From: an uncultured Verrucomicrobiota bacterium
Lineage (GTDB): Bacteria; Verrucomicrobiota; Verrucomicrobiia; Limisphaerales; UBA9464
DNA: 41,420 nt
Reading direction: 5' to 3'
NCBI GenBank assembly: GCA_903835555.1
Contig: CAILNN010000211.1
Coordinates: 1 to 41,420 of the forward strand
Below are positions 22,334 to 32,423 of this stretch, one piece after another. The notes under the pieces are model-generated. The model ran no database searches. It was not told where the DNA came from and saw nothing but the letters and a program-made list of their open reading frames with translations. The first letter of the stretch is position 1. Each line of letters starts with the position of its first letter. Made by a program: the position numbers and the translations under genes.

Positions 22334-23704
22334 CTAAATCCCCACCAACCGCGCATCCGCGTCGCCAAATCGCTCTAATTCAACTCCCATGCGGTCCATC
22401 AAAGATAGGTAGAGGCTACACAGTTTCCGGTTTTCATCTCCTTTTTCCAGGTAGTTTAAGACGCGGCCGGTTTCGAGCGTGCCTCCTAGTCCGCCCACCA
22501 GGAGCACCGGTACTTTGCTGGAATCGTGATGACTGCCGGACCACATGTTGGAAATAAACATCAGGCAGGAATGGTCGAGGACTGTTCCTTCACCTTCCGG
22601 CATCGCGTTCAGCCGATTGGCTAGATAGGCCAACTGACTGACATAATAGGTCGTTATCCGTTGGTATTCCTCTGACTGGTCCGAATGCGAGGCCCCGTGG
22701 TGCGCACTGCGGACATTGAGGAACGGATAGGTCAAGCCCGACAGGTCCCGGCAAAGCAGCAGGGTGGCGATTCGCGTCTTGTCGGTTTGGAATCCAAGCG
22801 CGAGCAGATCGCACATCAGCTTCATGTGCTCCCGCAGGTCTTCGGGCAACCCATTCTCCGGACGTCTCATGGCCACCACAGCCGATGGTCCGCGTTCCTT
22901 TAGGGTCAGGTCAGCACGCTCTCTCGCTGCCCTCGACGATTCGATGCGTTTTTCAACATCGCGGACACTGGTCAAATACTCGTCCAGCTTGGCTTTATCG
23001 GTCGAGCTGACTCTGCGGCTTAATCCTTCGGCCTGTTCCCGGACCCGGTCCAGGATACTCTGCGTCCGCTGGCTGCCTCGGTTGTCAAACAACGCATCAA
23101 AGGCCAATGATGGATAGGCCTCCAACGGGACGGGACTGGTCGCCGTTTGCCACGAGATATGAGAACTATAGGCAAGCGAAAAATTAGATTCGTGATAGCC
23201 CGTCGTTGGCTGTTCGCAGCCCAGCACCATGCTCGGTTGCACGCAGTCCTGGCCGATGCGATTGGCCAGCACCTGGTCCATGCTAATGCCGCCATGCAGT
23301 TCCGCTCCTTTTTGCAGTGGGACACCCGAGAGAAGATTACCGGTCTGGCCGGGATGAATGCCCACTCCCGTCGCGGCTTTATTAAATAATCCGTGAACGT
23401 AATTCAGCTTGGTCTTGAGGCTGTCCAGCGGCTTGAGGCATTCTCCCAACTCCATCTCCGCCCGGCTGCCCTTCGCCCACCAATGGTCAGGATTGATACC
23501 GGTGCCCATGAAGAGGGTGGCAAACCGCTTTGGAATGGTCGGCGTCGCTCCCGCTTTGGTCACTTCCTGTCCCCAAACAGGCAACGACTCCATCCACGGT
23601 ATCGCCATGGCCACCCCAGCTCCGCGAAGAAAGGTGCGTCGCGAAAGCCGATGAGCCCGAAGGGCGGCGTCGAGGGCAGGGGCGGTGGGATTCATTGGGT
23701 TCAT
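22334..23704 (-). CDS. DUF1552 secreted protein (PSD1-associated)
   Basis: 456 residues from ATG 23704. The start is uncertain; the frame is open to 23782 just after the preceding stop, but the signal region favours 23704 or 23695. A twin-arginine signal, SRRTFLRGAG (residues 21-30), predicts folded export. The remainder matches DUF1552: PKRFATLFMGTGINPDHWW, GIHPGQTGNLLSG, SMDQVLANRIG, HHGASHSDQSEEYQRITTYY and a C-terminal GGLGGTLETGR. No enzymatic role is established for the family; it travels with DUF1592-type cytochrome-like proteins in Planctomycetes and Verrucomicrobia. It lies 96 nt downstream of such a gene on the same strand, so an operon is likely. Confidence 0.88.
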   Translation of the reverse strand: MNPMNPTAPALDAALRAHRLSRRTFLRGAGVAMAIPWMESLPVWGQEVTKAGATPTIPKRFATLFMGTGINPDHWWAKGSRAEMELGECLKPLDSLKTKLNYVHGLFNKAATGVGIHPGQTGNLLSGVPLQKGAELHGGISMDQVLANRIGQDCVQPSMVLGCEQPTTGYHESNFSLAYSSHISWQTATSPVPLEAYPSLAFDALFDNRGSQRTQSILDRVREQAEGLSRRVSSTDKAKLDEYLTSVRDVEKRIESSRAARERADLTLKERGPSAVVAMRRPENGLPEDLREHMKLMCDLLALGFQTDKTRIATLLLCRDLSGLTYPFLNVRSAHHGASHSDQSEEYQRITTYYVSQLAYLANRLNAMPEGEGTVLDHSCLMFISNMWSGSHHDSSKVPVLLVGGLGGTLETGRVLNYLEKGDENRKLCSLYLSLMDRMGVELERFGDADARLVGI

Positions 23705-23800
23705 TGCGGATAATTTTGAAAGTGATCTTTTTTCCCTGTGATTTCGAGCCAAAGTTGAAGCGGCGTCTTGCCGCATTCCCACCCCGTTTTGAATGTTTTC

Positions 23801-26800
23801 CTATTTCTTGGTGACTTCAATGGCCCTACGTTGGTTGAGAAACTGTGGCGAGGTGACGACCCCATCCATCAGACGTTGAACCGCATACCCGTTCTTCACC
23901 GCATCTTCGCGCATGGCGTCAATGGTCGGTTCATCCGATAGCTGAAGCGTCCGGCCCAGACCAAAGGCGAGGAGTTTTCGACAGAAATTCTCCACATAGT
24001 CCATTTGGCGAAATTTCCGAATGTATTCGCGGACACCCTCCACCCCTTCGCCATCCATCCCACCCGGGAAGGTGGTTCGTAGGTCGATAGGATGCCCGGC
24101 TAAATCATTGGTCCGGCGCTCTCCGATTGGCCCGAAACCTTCAAAGGCTAGTCCAATGGAATCGAATCGGGCATGACACCCGGCGCACGCCTTGTCGGAG
24201 CGGTGTTGTTCCAGCGTCTGTCGAAGGGTGAGAGTGCCGAGCTTGGCTTCGTCCGAAGGCAATTCCGGTACCTTAGCCGGCGGCGGCGGGATTTCTTCGC
24301 CAAGCAAGCGGCGGACGACCCAATATCCCCGCTTCACCGGACTGGTTCGGAGTCCGGGTGAATTCCTGGTTTGAAACACAGCCATCGAGAGCAGTCCGCC
24401 ACGTTGCCGATCGCTCGCGTCATCTACGGGCCACCAGACATCAGAGGGGGGAATCTCTTTGCCCGGAACGGGCAGTCCATAAAAGCGGGCCAGACGAACA
24501 TTGACGATGTCACTTGGGCCATAAAGGAGGTCCAGGATGGACCTCTCAGCTCGACTCTTTCCCGTGTCGTTGCCCTCTGTCTGCTGCAAAAGGTCGATGA
24601 ACAACCGGATCGGTTCTTCAAACATGGCCGACCGCAGCTCATGATCGAAGTCCGGGAAACGACCCCGATCGACCGCGTTGTGTTCCTCAAACCGGCGAAT
24701 ATCGAGCCAGTTGCCCAGAAACTCCGTCGCCAACCCACGGACTTTGACGTCGCGCAACATCCGGTGGGTTTGAGCCAGTAATACCGGCGGTTGGTGCAGG
24801 TCACCCGCTTCGGCGTGCCGCATCAGCTCGGCGTCGGGCATGCTGGCCCAGAGGAAGTAACTCAATCGACTGGCCAGGGCGATGTCCGACAGCGGTTCGA
24901 CCGAGCTCGGCTCCTTGCCTTTGCGGGCCATCGGCAGGTCCAGTCGATAGCAGAAATGTGGCGATAGCAGAATGCTCACGAGCGTATCGCGGACGGCTTC
25001 TGCATGCCCCGCGCCTTCGTTGGTTCGGAGCCGCTGATAAAATTCGGCTATATCCGCGCGTTCTAGTTCTGTCAGGGGCCGACGATAGGCCCGACCGGCG
25101 AATTCCTGAAGGGCCTCGATATGCCGGGGTTCCGATTCGAGCCATTGCTTTTCAACCCGCCGGATATTGGCCTCGCTGATTCTAAAATACTGGTCCACAG
25201 CGGCGAAAACCGTCGTATCCTGGCTCATCCGGTGAACTTTGGCGGTGAAGGCTTCGGCGTATTGGCGAAACTTGGCCTCCGAAACAATGTCCTTATCGGC
25301 AGGGTGGGCAAAGGCGAACTCAGGTCCGGTACCGAAGTCCGATTCAGCCCTATCAAACCAGATGGAACCAGAATGCATTCGCATGGGCAGCTCGCAGCCA
25401 AACTCAAAATCGTCCCATAAACGGTCCAATTCCTGGCGCCCGGCCTGGTCCAGAATCAAATCGTATAAGGGAGCGTCATCGCGGAAGTAGCCCATCTGAT
25501 TGTGGAAACCGGCGCTCAGCAATCGACCCGTGTTATCCTTGTCCTCATCGCGGTCCAAGAAAACACGTCCGCGTTCCGATAGGTAAAAGGCATCGGGAAA
25601 CAGGGCGCAGAACCGCTTGAAGGCCGCCTCATACTCCACCCGGGCGGCAGGCTCGGAAGGCAAAGTCAGTGCTTCGGCCGCCGGGCTGACGGATAGGACA
25701 CCCAACCTGTCCAAAGTCAGGTTGGTGATGCTTCCTCCCATACTACGTCGGTGCGTCGCCATTTCCCGGTCCTTCCAGAGCACAAAAGCGGAAGTTCCGG
25801 CATTCATGTTGTGAACCCGGAGGGTTGGAACCTCAACCCGCGTGAGGGCACGAATTCTGGCGATCAGGTCGGCCATTTCGCGCGCCGTGCTCTCTGCCCA
25901 TTTCTCGTCCTTGCGTGAGGACGGCATGGTACGATAAATCGCCTGAAGCCCAGCCAGTGGCCCCATCACTTCTTTCTTGGACCACAGGGCCTCCCAGACC
26001 GCCTGGAGGTAGGGCGCACTCAGGTGTTCCCAACCAGACAGCTCCGCCAGCGACTCTGGGACCCGTCCATACTCGGCGCGGTGATCAAAGCGCCAAGCGG
26101 CGAAAATGTAATCGGCGATATTGGTTCGCTGCCGTTGATAAAAGTCGACGATCCGGCGAACACAAAATTTATCGCGGTCGGTGTCGGACAGGATGGGGTA
26201 GGGGGCGAAAGTGAAGCCCGTGGGCGTCAGCAGCAAATGCTCGGAAATAGAGCGTCCAGCTTCCAGATACTTCTTGAGCAGGGCAGGGGACATTGCCAGC
26301 GACTCCCCCGAATTATCGAACCCCGCTTCATTGGCGGGATCGACCGGAAACTCTTTGGCCGGATGAAGGTCGACTCCAGTCAGATCGCGGATGGTGTTAT
26401 CGAACTCGGCCTGATTCAGGCGTCGGGCGGTGACCAATCCCGGGTCGCCTGCGTTTCGGTGTCCCTCAAATGTGCGGAGGTCGCGTATCCAGGAAACAAA
26501 CCGCTGGCGTTCTTCGCTTGACGGCTGGCGCTTTGCCTCTTCCGGCGGCATTTGGCTTTCGCGAACCTGATCGAGGACTCCTTTCCATCGTCGCTCCTCG
26601 GCGATGACGTCCTCGATACGCTTAAAGGGACGGAGGTCAAAATCCCCTTTGGGCTTGTCCTTGGCATGACAGGAGCCGCAGTAGGTTTCCAAAAAGGGGG
26701 TGATGTCTTGTTGGAAACGAGCGCGAAGCTCTACCTCGCTGGAGAGTACCTGAGCGCAGGCTCGAAACGACATCAAAGAGAGCAACAGCGCCAAGCCCGA

Positions 26801-26908
26801 CGCAATCTTGGCAAACGATCTCCCTACGAATCGCACGGGAAGGGAATGGTTTAGGATGGGAAAAGCCAGCATCAGAGCGGTCGAGGAAGATGAAAGGGAG
26901 GGAGGCAT
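23801..26908 (-). CDS. DUF1592/DUF1588/DUF1585 PSD1-type cytochrome-like protein
   Basis: 1035 residues with an N-terminal signal (about 30-52, ending ACAQ). A haem-c attachment motif CGSCH (Cys77, Cys80, His81) sits in the planctomycete cytochrome-C-like domain. The DUF1587 region (ARRLNQAEFDNTIRDLTG) follows, then a long insert (about 200-590), then DUF1595/DUF1592 (AGRAYRRPLTELERAD, LASRLSYFLWASMPD). DUF1588 is marked by RQRGGLLSMAVF and SPVKRGYWV; a second CAGCH haem motif (about 905) and the C-terminal DUF1585 close it. Two c-type haems imply a periplasmic electron-transfer or oxidative function; the substrate is unknown. Probably first gene of an operon with the DUF1552 gene. Start 26908 is the longest; 26872 is possible. 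Confidence 0.9.
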   Translation of the reverse strand: MPPSLSSSSTALMLAFPILNHSLPVRFVGRSFAKIASGLALLLSLMSFRACAQVLSSEVELRARFQQDITPFLETYCGSCHAKDKPKGDFDLRPFKRIEDVIAEERRWKGVLDQVRESQMPPEEAKRQPSSEERQRFVSWIRDLRTFEGHRNAGDPGLVTARRLNQAEFDNTIRDLTGVDLHPAKEFPVDPANEAGFDNSGESLAMSPALLKKYLEAGRSISEHLLLTPTGFTFAPYPILSDTDRDKFCVRRIVDFYQRQRTNIADYIFAAWRFDHRAEYGRVPESLAELSGWEHLSAPYLQAVWEALWSKKEVMGPLAGLQAIYRTMPSSRKDEKWAESTAREMADLIARIRALTRVEVPTLRVHNMNAGTSAFVLWKDREMATHRRSMGGSITNLTLDRLGVLSVSPAAEALTLPSEPAARVEYEAAFKRFCALFPDAFYLSERGRVFLDRDEDKDNTGRLLSAGFHNQMGYFRDDAPLYDLILDQAGRQELDRLWDDFEFGCELPMRMHSGSIWFDRAESDFGTGPEFAFAHPADKDIVSEAKFRQYAEAFTAKVHRMSQDTTVFAAVDQYFRISEANIRRVEKQWLESEPRHIEALQEFAGRAYRRPLTELERADIAEFYQRLRTNEGAGHAEAVRDTLVSILLSPHFCYRLDLPMARKGKEPSSVEPLSDIALASRLSYFLWASMPDAELMRHAEAGDLHQPPVLLAQTHRMLRDVKVRGLATEFLGNWLDIRRFEEHNAVDRGRFPDFDHELRSAMFEEPIRLFIDLLQQTEGNDTGKSRAERSILDLLYGPSDIVNVRLARFYGLPVPGKEIPPSDVWWPVDDASDRQRGGLLSMAVFQTRNSPGLRTSPVKRGYWVVRRLLGEEIPPPPAKVPELPSDEAKLGTLTLRQTLEQHRSDKACAGCHARFDSIGLAFEGFGPIGERRTNDLAGHPIDLRTTFPGGMDGEGVEGVREYIRKFRQMDYVENFCRKLLAFGLGRTLQLSDEPTIDAMREDAVKNGYAVQRLMDGVVTSPQFLNQRRAIEVTKK

Positions 26909-27288
26909 CTGGGCCGAGACTCCGTCAGACTATTTCCCATCCCCTGGAAGTCAACCGAAGACCGGATATCATCGGAATTCCGCGACCCGAAAGTGTCTGG
27001 CAAAGAAAAGGGCTCGCTAAGGCGCCAAGACGCAAAGGAAGACCGTGTTTGGGCAGAATTACGGCTCATGAGTCGACGGGCGCTGCCGTGACGGGGTATG
27101 GCACCCGGCTCGACGGAGTCTCGCCCTACCGATCCTACTTTAAATCAACAGGTTACAATTGAATTGCGAGGGTCTGAAGAAACCCTTCTATTGAGAAGAG
27201 CAATAGCCAGTTCATTCCTCTTCGTGGCTTCCCGCCTTCGGTGTGACCTCAACTCCACTCGAATTCGCAAAAGGTGGGGCTAGAAAAA
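26909..27288. other. Intergenic region, no gene seen
   Basis: 380 bases between the divergent cytochrome-like gene and tRNA-Met. Short frames exist on both strands but lack protein character. The 'GCTAAGGCGCCAAGACGCAAAGG' type stretch near 27015 is a low-complexity purine-rich run, and TTTAAA-rich sequence near 27140 could hold a promoter. No terminator or RNA structure identified. Confidence 0.35.
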
Positions 27289-27363
27289 TGGTGCCAGCGA
27301 GAGGAATCGAACCTCCGACCAAGGGCTTATGAGTCCCCTGCTCTACCGCTGAGCTACGCTGGC
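27289..27363 (-). tRNA. tRNA-Met (CAT anticodon)
   Basis: Complete 75-nt cloverleaf on the minus strand with encoded CCA. Acceptor GCCAGCG pairs with CGCTGGC, discriminator A. The D arm is GCTC...GAGC, the anticodon loop CTCATAA gives CAT, and the T arm is GGAGG-TTCGATT-CCTCT. The A31/G39 mismatch at the base of the anticodon loop is tolerated in many bacterial tRNA-Met genes. CAT could also be an Ile2 tRNA after lysidine modification or initiator tRNA. The paired acceptor end (G1-C72) argues against initiator; elongator Met is favoured over Ile2. Confidence 0.93.
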
Positions 27364-27486
27364 ACAAGTTCGGAAGGTCTTCCCTCCGACAGACGGGTAT
27401 TTTTAGAGCGCGGCCTTTCTTGTCGCAAGTGGTTTATGTCAGTTGCCCATTTGCAGGTCCCCGTGATTTACTGCAAAACGATAACT

Positions 27487-28905
27487 ATGGCTGCAATCAA
27501 ATTTGGAACGGACGGATGGCGCGCCATCATCGCCGACGATTTTACCTTTGCCAATGTGAGCCGAGTGGCCCAGGCAACGGCGGATTACTGGCGACTCAAT
27601 CCGGTCGCGGGAACGGAAAAGAAAGTTGTGGTTGGCTATGATCGTCGTTTTCTCTCCGATCAGTTTGCCCGGATCACCGCCGAAATCTTTGTTGGCAATG
27701 GATACCAGGTCACGCTGAGCAACGCCCCAGTTCCAACTCCCGCCGTTTCGTTTGCCGTCCGGCAGCAAAAAGCCATTGGCGGCGTCATGATCACCGCCAG
27801 CCATAACCCTCCTGCGTTCAACGGGTTTAAACTGAAAGCGCATTTCGGCGGGTCCGCTGATTCCACCACCAGTCAGGGAATCGAAGAACTCCTCGACAAA
27901 CACCCGATTCAGCGACTCGCCATCGATCTGGCCAAGTCCGAGAAGCGATTGGTGGTCAAGGACTTGGGCCAGGCTCATCTCACCGCCTGCAAAAAGTTGG
28001 TCAATTTCCCCTTGATTGCTGCTTCCAAGATCAAGTTTGCCCACGAAGCCATGTATGGCGTCGGTGCGGGTTGTTTCGATCAATTGCTCGAAGGGACCAC
28101 TTGCCAGGTCACCACGCTCAATGCCGCGCATGACCCCAATTTCGGTGGCATCAACCCCGAGCCAATCGCCAAGAACTATGCTAAATCGGCGGCATGGCTG
28201 GCTGAGCATCCCCATGATATCTGCCTCGTGACCGATGGCGATGCTGACCGGGTGGGAGGTATGTTGGGAGACGGCGGGCTCCTGACCACTCACCAGATTA
28301 TTTGCCTGCTGCTGCGGCATTTCGTTGTCAATCGCAAGGCGAAAGGCAGGGTGATTAAAGCCCTGACCACCACGACCATGGTGGACCGCATGTGCGCCCA
28401 TTACGGCGTCGAAATGGTCGAAACCGGCGTCGGTTTCAAATACATCGCCGCTGAAATGATTCGTGGAAATGTCCTCCTTGGGTTTGAGGAAAGCGGCGGA
28501 ATTGGCTTTCCCGGGCATATTCCAGAACGCGACGGTATCGTGGCTGGGCTCATGTTGCTGGAGCTATTGGCGACCGAGAAAAAGTCGGTGGCCAAGATGC
28601 TGGCCGAGCTCGAAGCCGATTTTGGTCCCCACCTTTACTCACGAATCGACACCCATTTTCCGTTGGAGAAGCGCGCGGCCTTGATGCAGTACTGTAAACT
28701 GAACCCGCCGGCCAAATTGGCCAAATCCCCGCTGAAAGAGGTCAAGTCAGCCGACGGCGTCAAATTCATCGCAGAAAACGGCGCTTGGCTAATGCTTCGG
28801 GGCTCGGGAACCGAGCCAATCCTCCGAATCTATGCCGAAGGACCCTCCGAAGCAGATGCCGCCACCCTCTTACGCCTTGGTGTCAAGATGACCCAGCAGG
28901 TGTAG
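27487..28905 (+). CDS. Phosphoglucomutase/phosphomannomutase family enzyme
   Basis: 472 residues from ATG 27487 (AIKFGTDGWRA, the standard N-terminus; the longer open frame runs through the tRNA and is discarded). All four alpha-D-phosphohexomutase signatures are present: phosphoserine loop ITASHNP with Ser105, metal loop DGDADR (Asp250, Asp252, Asp254), sugar loop GFEESGGIG, and phosphate loop RGSGTEPILRIYAE near the C-terminus. It interconverts hexose 1- and 6-phosphates in the cytoplasm for polysaccharide, glycogen or cell-envelope precursors; glucose versus mannose preference cannot be told. It converges on the serA gene, with 18 nt between stops. Confidence 0.94.
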   Translation: MAAIKFGTDGWRAIIADDFTFANVSRVAQATADYWRLNPVAGTEKKVVVGYDRRFLSDQFARITAEIFVGNGYQVTLSNAPVPTPAVSFAVRQQKAIGGVMITASHNPPAFNGFKLKAHFGGSADSTTSQGIEELLDKHPIQRLAIDLAKSEKRLVVKDLGQAHLTACKKLVNFPLIAASKIKFAHEAMYGVGAGCFDQLLEGTTCQVTTLNAAHDPNFGGINPEPIAKNYAKSAAWLAEHPHDICLVTDGDADRVGGMLGDGGLLTTHQIICLLLRHFVVNRKAKGRVIKALTTTTMVDRMCAHYGVEMVETGVGFKYIAAEMIRGNVLLGFEESGGIGFPGHIPERDGIVAGLMLLELLATEKKSVAKMLAELEADFGPHLYSRIDTHFPLEKRAALMQYCKLNPPAKLAKSPLKEVKSADGVKFIAENGAWLMLRGSGTEPILRIYAEGPSEADAATLLRLGVKMTQQV

Positions 28906-28923
28906 GTTGACGAATCCACCCAC

Positions 28924-30522
28924 TTAGAGCGAAACTACCTGAACACTCGTGATCGCAGATTCATTCCGGAGCTCGGTTAAAGCTTCGGATGGTGGCACCG
29001 AGTCCAAATGCAAGACCGTCAGCGCTTGGCCTCCGGCATCGTCTCGCGAGAGGCTCATGTTGGCAATGTTCACGCCAAAACGTCCGAGAACGGTTCCAAG
29101 CAATCCGACAATTCCCGGGCGGTCCTGATTGCGCACGAAAAGGAGGTGCCCATGGATCGGGATTTCTACCGGCTGGCTATATAGGCGGACAATTCGAGGA
29201 TTGTTGGGCGAACCAAAAAAGGTTCCTCCCGCAGACAAGACCTTCTCGCCACCTTGAAACAATTGAACGTGTAGCCACTCGTTGAACGTAACCGGTTCGT
29301 CGGAACGTTTTTCCTCAATAGCCAATCCAAGCGCGGAGGCGACACCACGGACGTTGACGTTGTTGATGTCCTGGCCGCTGCTTGCGGAGAGATAACCTCG
29401 CAATACGGCGCGGGTGACCGGATCCGTTTGAGGCAAATCCTTTGCTTTGCCACCGAAGGTAATATGGATTCGATCCACTTGGCCCGGAGTCAGTTGCCGC
29501 AGAAGACTTCCCAACTTTTCGCCCAGTAGGAGGTAGGGCTTGACCAGTTCAAAAGTCTTGGCATCGACACCGGGCAAATTGACCGCGTTACGGACTTCAC
29601 CGGTCAGTAGAAAGCCCGAGATGATTTCGGCTACTTCAAGGCCGCATTTTTCCTGTGCTTCTTCCGTGCTGGCTCCGAGGTGCGGGGTAAGCACCACATT
29701 GGGCAGCGATCGCAAACGATGGTCTGCAGCGAGTGGTTCTGTGACGAATACGTCGAGAGCCGCCCCACCGACTCGTCCGGTCTCCAAGGCGGCCACTAAA
29801 TCCGCCTCGTTGATGATTTCCCCACGCGCACAATTCACGATGCGGACACCCGGCTTCATCTTCGAAAAAGCCGTTGCGTTGAGCATGCTACGAGTTTCGG
29901 GAGTAACCGGCATGTGAACGGTGATGAAATCTGATTCCCGATAAATGAGGTCTGGGTCGGTGGCCAGTTCGACTCCGAGTTGGCGTGCTCTGGATTCCGT
30001 CAAAAACGGATCATAAGCGATGACCCTCATTCCAAACGCTAAGGCGCGTTTGGCCACTTCACCGCCAATTCGGCCCGCGCCTAAGATTCCGAGAGTTTTT
30101 CCAAAAAGCTCCGTACCCTGAAATTGTTTGCGGTCCCATTTTCCGCCTACCATCGAGGCGTGTGCGGCGGGAATCTTACGCGCAAGAGCTCCGAGCATGA
30201 AAAAGGTCATCTCCGCCGTGGTCAACGTATTGCCGCCCGGCGTATTCATGACCACCACGCCCCTTTGCGTGGCAGCTTCGACGTCGACGTTGTCAACCCC
30301 GACTCCAGCACGCCCGACCACCTTGAGTTGGACCGCCGCCGCCAAGACTTTGGCAGTCACCTTCGTTTCAGATCGCACGACCAAAGCGTCGACGTCGCGG
30401 ACTGCCACCAACAATTCGGCTTCCGGAAGACGTTGCGGTAAAACGGTCACTCGAAATTCCGGGCGGTCCTTAAAGTAGGCGATACCTCGTGGAGAAATGG
30501 GGTCGCAAATGAGTACGTGCAT
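28924..30522 (-). CDS. serA: D-3-phosphoglycerate dehydrogenase
   Basis: 532 residues, the long type with a C-terminal regulatory pair. Catalyses NAD-dependent oxidation of 3-phosphoglycerate, first step of serine synthesis, in the cytoplasm. Rossmann motif LGILGAGRIGG (148-153), catalytic Arg233 (NCARGE), Glu262 (VFVTEP) and His281 (TPHLGAS). Residues about 315-440 form the intervening ASB domain and about 455-532 the ACT domain (FVRNQDRPGIVGLLGTVLGR), which binds serine for feedback control in this family. Start ATG 30522 fits the family N-terminus VLICDPISPRG; no Shine-Dalgarno. It follows the CRTAC1-like gene on the same strand by 68 nt. Confidence 0.96.
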   Translation of the reverse strand: MHVLICDPISPRGIAYFKDRPEFRVTVLPQRLPEAELLVAVRDVDALVVRSETKVTAKVLAAAVQLKVVGRAGVGVDNVDVEAATQRGVVVMNTPGGNTLTTAEMTFFMLGALARKIPAAHASMVGGKWDRKQFQGTELFGKTLGILGAGRIGGEVAKRALAFGMRVIAYDPFLTESRARQLGVELATDPDLIYRESDFITVHMPVTPETRSMLNATAFSKMKPGVRIVNCARGEIINEADLVAALETGRVGGAALDVFVTEPLAADHRLRSLPNVVLTPHLGASTEEAQEKCGLEVAEIISGFLLTGEVRNAVNLPGVDAKTFELVKPYLLLGEKLGSLLRQLTPGQVDRIHITFGGKAKDLPQTDPVTRAVLRGYLSASSGQDINNVNVRGVASALGLAIEEKRSDEPVTFNEWLHVQLFQGGEKVLSAGGTFFGSPNNPRIVRLYSQPVEIPIHGHLLFVRNQDRPGIVGLLGTVLGRFGVNIANMSLSRDDAGGQALTVLHLDSVPPSEALTELRNESAITSVQVVSL

Positions 30523-30590
30523 AAACAGCGGTGGCGACGCTAGGCGGTCACCGCAAGTGGGTCAACCGTTCGCTCTTGTTCACGCAACTC

Positions 30591-32399
30591 TCACTTCGGT
30601 TGTTCAATCTGGAGCACTTGGTCAGAACGTTGGCGTGGAAGTCTTTGAATGCCCCCGCCGGGCCACGAGATTTCGATCCCGCCGACCTCGGTCTGGGTTC
30701 CCAGCCCAAAGGTCAGTGGGAGTTCGGATTGGGAGAGATAACTTCGTGTCGGCATGACCTGCCGCGATAAACTCTGTCCGGCTACGCGAACCGTCACCCA
30801 AGCGCCGATGGCGTCACGATTACAGTGGGTACCGACCAATTTGACCCTCAGCCAATGGTGACCCAGCGACTGATCATTCCTGAGCAATTTAGGCGGTCCA
30901 TCGATTTGCGTCAAAACCACATCCAGATCGCCGTCACCATCGAAGTCGGCAAAAGCTGATCCGCGCCCCACCATGGGGCGAAAGAGGTCTGCTCCCGCTT
31001 CCTTTTCACCCACGGAAAGAAAACGATTTCCATTATTGGGTCCGCTATTCCAGAACAATTGTGCTGGCTGCCGATAGGATTGTCCGACTTGTACCCGGGC
31101 AATTTCCGGTTCCAAATGGCCATTGACGGTCAAGACATCCAGCCGTCCGTCCAAGTCATAGTCGAAAAAGAACAGCCCAAACTTCAGCAATGAACGGCTG
31201 GCCGGTCCAAATCCGCGGACGAGCGATTCATCGGCAAACACGAGAGGATCGCGTTGCGCCACATACAGGGCATTCATTTCGTTGGCAAAATTGCCAATAG
31301 CGATGGCCAGCGAATCGTCGTTGCGAAATCGTGCGGAATCGATCCCCATCGCACCTCGGGCTTGCCCGTGGGAATCAAAGGCGATGGTCGATGTCTCGCC
31401 GATTTCCCGAAACGTGCCATCGTGTTGGTTTCGGAAGACAAAATTCTGCACAGTGTCGTTCGCAACGACCAAATCAATCCAACCGTCATTGTCGATATCG
31501 ACCGGAGCCAATGCCAGGGACTTGGCCAACGGTTCACCCGTCAGGCGATTGGTTATCTGAATTCCACTGGTTGCGGATACATCGATAAAAGTTCCATCGC
31601 CTTGGTTGTGGTAGAGGTGAGGGAAGGTGCCGGAAAAGCCGCGAGGCGGCCCAAATGCCTTGCCCAACCCGGGTAGCTCAAAGTGGCCGGATTCGTCCAG
31701 GCTTGCGGACCAAGCGACATAATTGAGGACGAACAGGTCCAGTCGTCCGTCGTTGTCATAATCGATCCACGCGGCACTGCTGCTCCAATCGTTGGTCGAT
31801 CCACCGACGCCAGCCAAACGAGTCACATCCTGGAATTTGCCGCCACCCAAGTTGTGAAATAATCGAGCTCCACCCACCATCGTCACGAGGACATCGACCC
31901 TCCCATCATTGTCATAGTCGCCGACCGCCACGCCCATCCCGTAGCCGGTAACGTTCAATCCCGATTGAGGCGTGACATCGGTGAATTGGCCGTGCTGATT
32001 GTTGTGGTAGAGGGTCACCAAATAATTGGTCATGCCAGGCTGCGAATGTCCGGGCCAACCGGTCGTACTGACAAAAAGAAGGTCGGGGAAGCCGTCGTCG
32101 TCAAAATCAAGAAAGGCAACCCCACCCCCCATCGTTTCAGGGAGAAGCTTGGCACCGTAGCCGCCGGAGTGATGAATAAAGCCGATTCCGGCCTTCTCGG
32201 TGATGTCGATAAACGGAGCGGTTGGCGGGGTTTCCCCATTTCTGGCAGCAGCCAGAGAATCGCCTTTGGTCCCTTCTGAACGACGACAGCCAGCGACAAC
32301 GAAAGCAACAATGAGTATCCGCAAGACCGACGAGAGCCGGTGCCAGCAAATTGGCTTGAATCGTCGGCGGTGACCGATCTTTGAACGGGAGAAGACCAT
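30591..32399 (-). CDS. CRTAC1-like lipoprotein with FG-GAP repeats and ASPIC/UnbV domain
   Basis: 602 residues from ATG 32399 (a GTG at 32438 is possible). Signal with lipobox VVAGC near residue 37 indicates a lipoprotein. The body is a beta-propeller of FG-GAP/VCBS repeats, each with a calcium-type DxDxDG loop: LDFDDDGFPDLL, GDYDNDGRVDVL, IDYDNDGRLDLF, VDIDNDGWIDLV, FDYDLDGRLDVL, ADFDGDGDLDVV. The C-terminal ASPIC/UnbV domain has RSYLSQSELPLTFGLG and GGIEISWPGG. These proteins are exported and probably bind partners or glycans; no activity is established. Shares a divergent promoter region with the LytS-type kinase gene. Confidence 0.9.
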   Translation of the reverse strand: MVFSRSKIGHRRRFKPICWHRLSSVLRILIVAFVVAGCRRSEGTKGDSLAAARNGETPPTAPFIDITEKAGIGFIHHSGGYGAKLLPETMGGGVAFLDFDDDGFPDLLFVSTTGWPGHSQPGMTNYLVTLYHNNQHGQFTDVTPQSGLNVTGYGMGVAVGDYDNDGRVDVLVTMVGGARLFHNLGGGKFQDVTRLAGVGGSTNDWSSSAAWIDYDNDGRLDLFVLNYVAWSASLDESGHFELPGLGKAFGPPRGFSGTFPHLYHNQGDGTFIDVSATSGIQITNRLTGEPLAKSLALAPVDIDNDGWIDLVVANDTVQNFVFRNQHDGTFREIGETSTIAFDSHGQARGAMGIDSARFRNDDSLAIAIGNFANEMNALYVAQRDPLVFADESLVRGFGPASRSLLKFGLFFFDYDLDGRLDVLTVNGHLEPEIARVQVGQSYRQPAQLFWNSGPNNGNRFLSVGEKEAGADLFRPMVGRGSAFADFDGDGDLDVVLTQIDGPPKLLRNDQSLGHHWLRVKLVGTHCNRDAIGAWVTVRVAGQSLSRQVMPTRSYLSQSELPLTFGLGTQTEVGGIEISWPGGGIQRLPRQRSDQVLQIEQPK

Positions 32400-32423
32400 G
32401 GGCGGGAGCGAGGTACGTTGCGG

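Noticed and set aside
27274..27486. N-terminal extension of the phosphohexomutase
   Set aside because: It runs through the complete tRNA-Met gene; the family N-terminus begins at 27487.
27439..28518. Minus-strand 359-codon frame
   Set aside because: Antisense shadow of the phosphohexomutase, which has all four family signatures.
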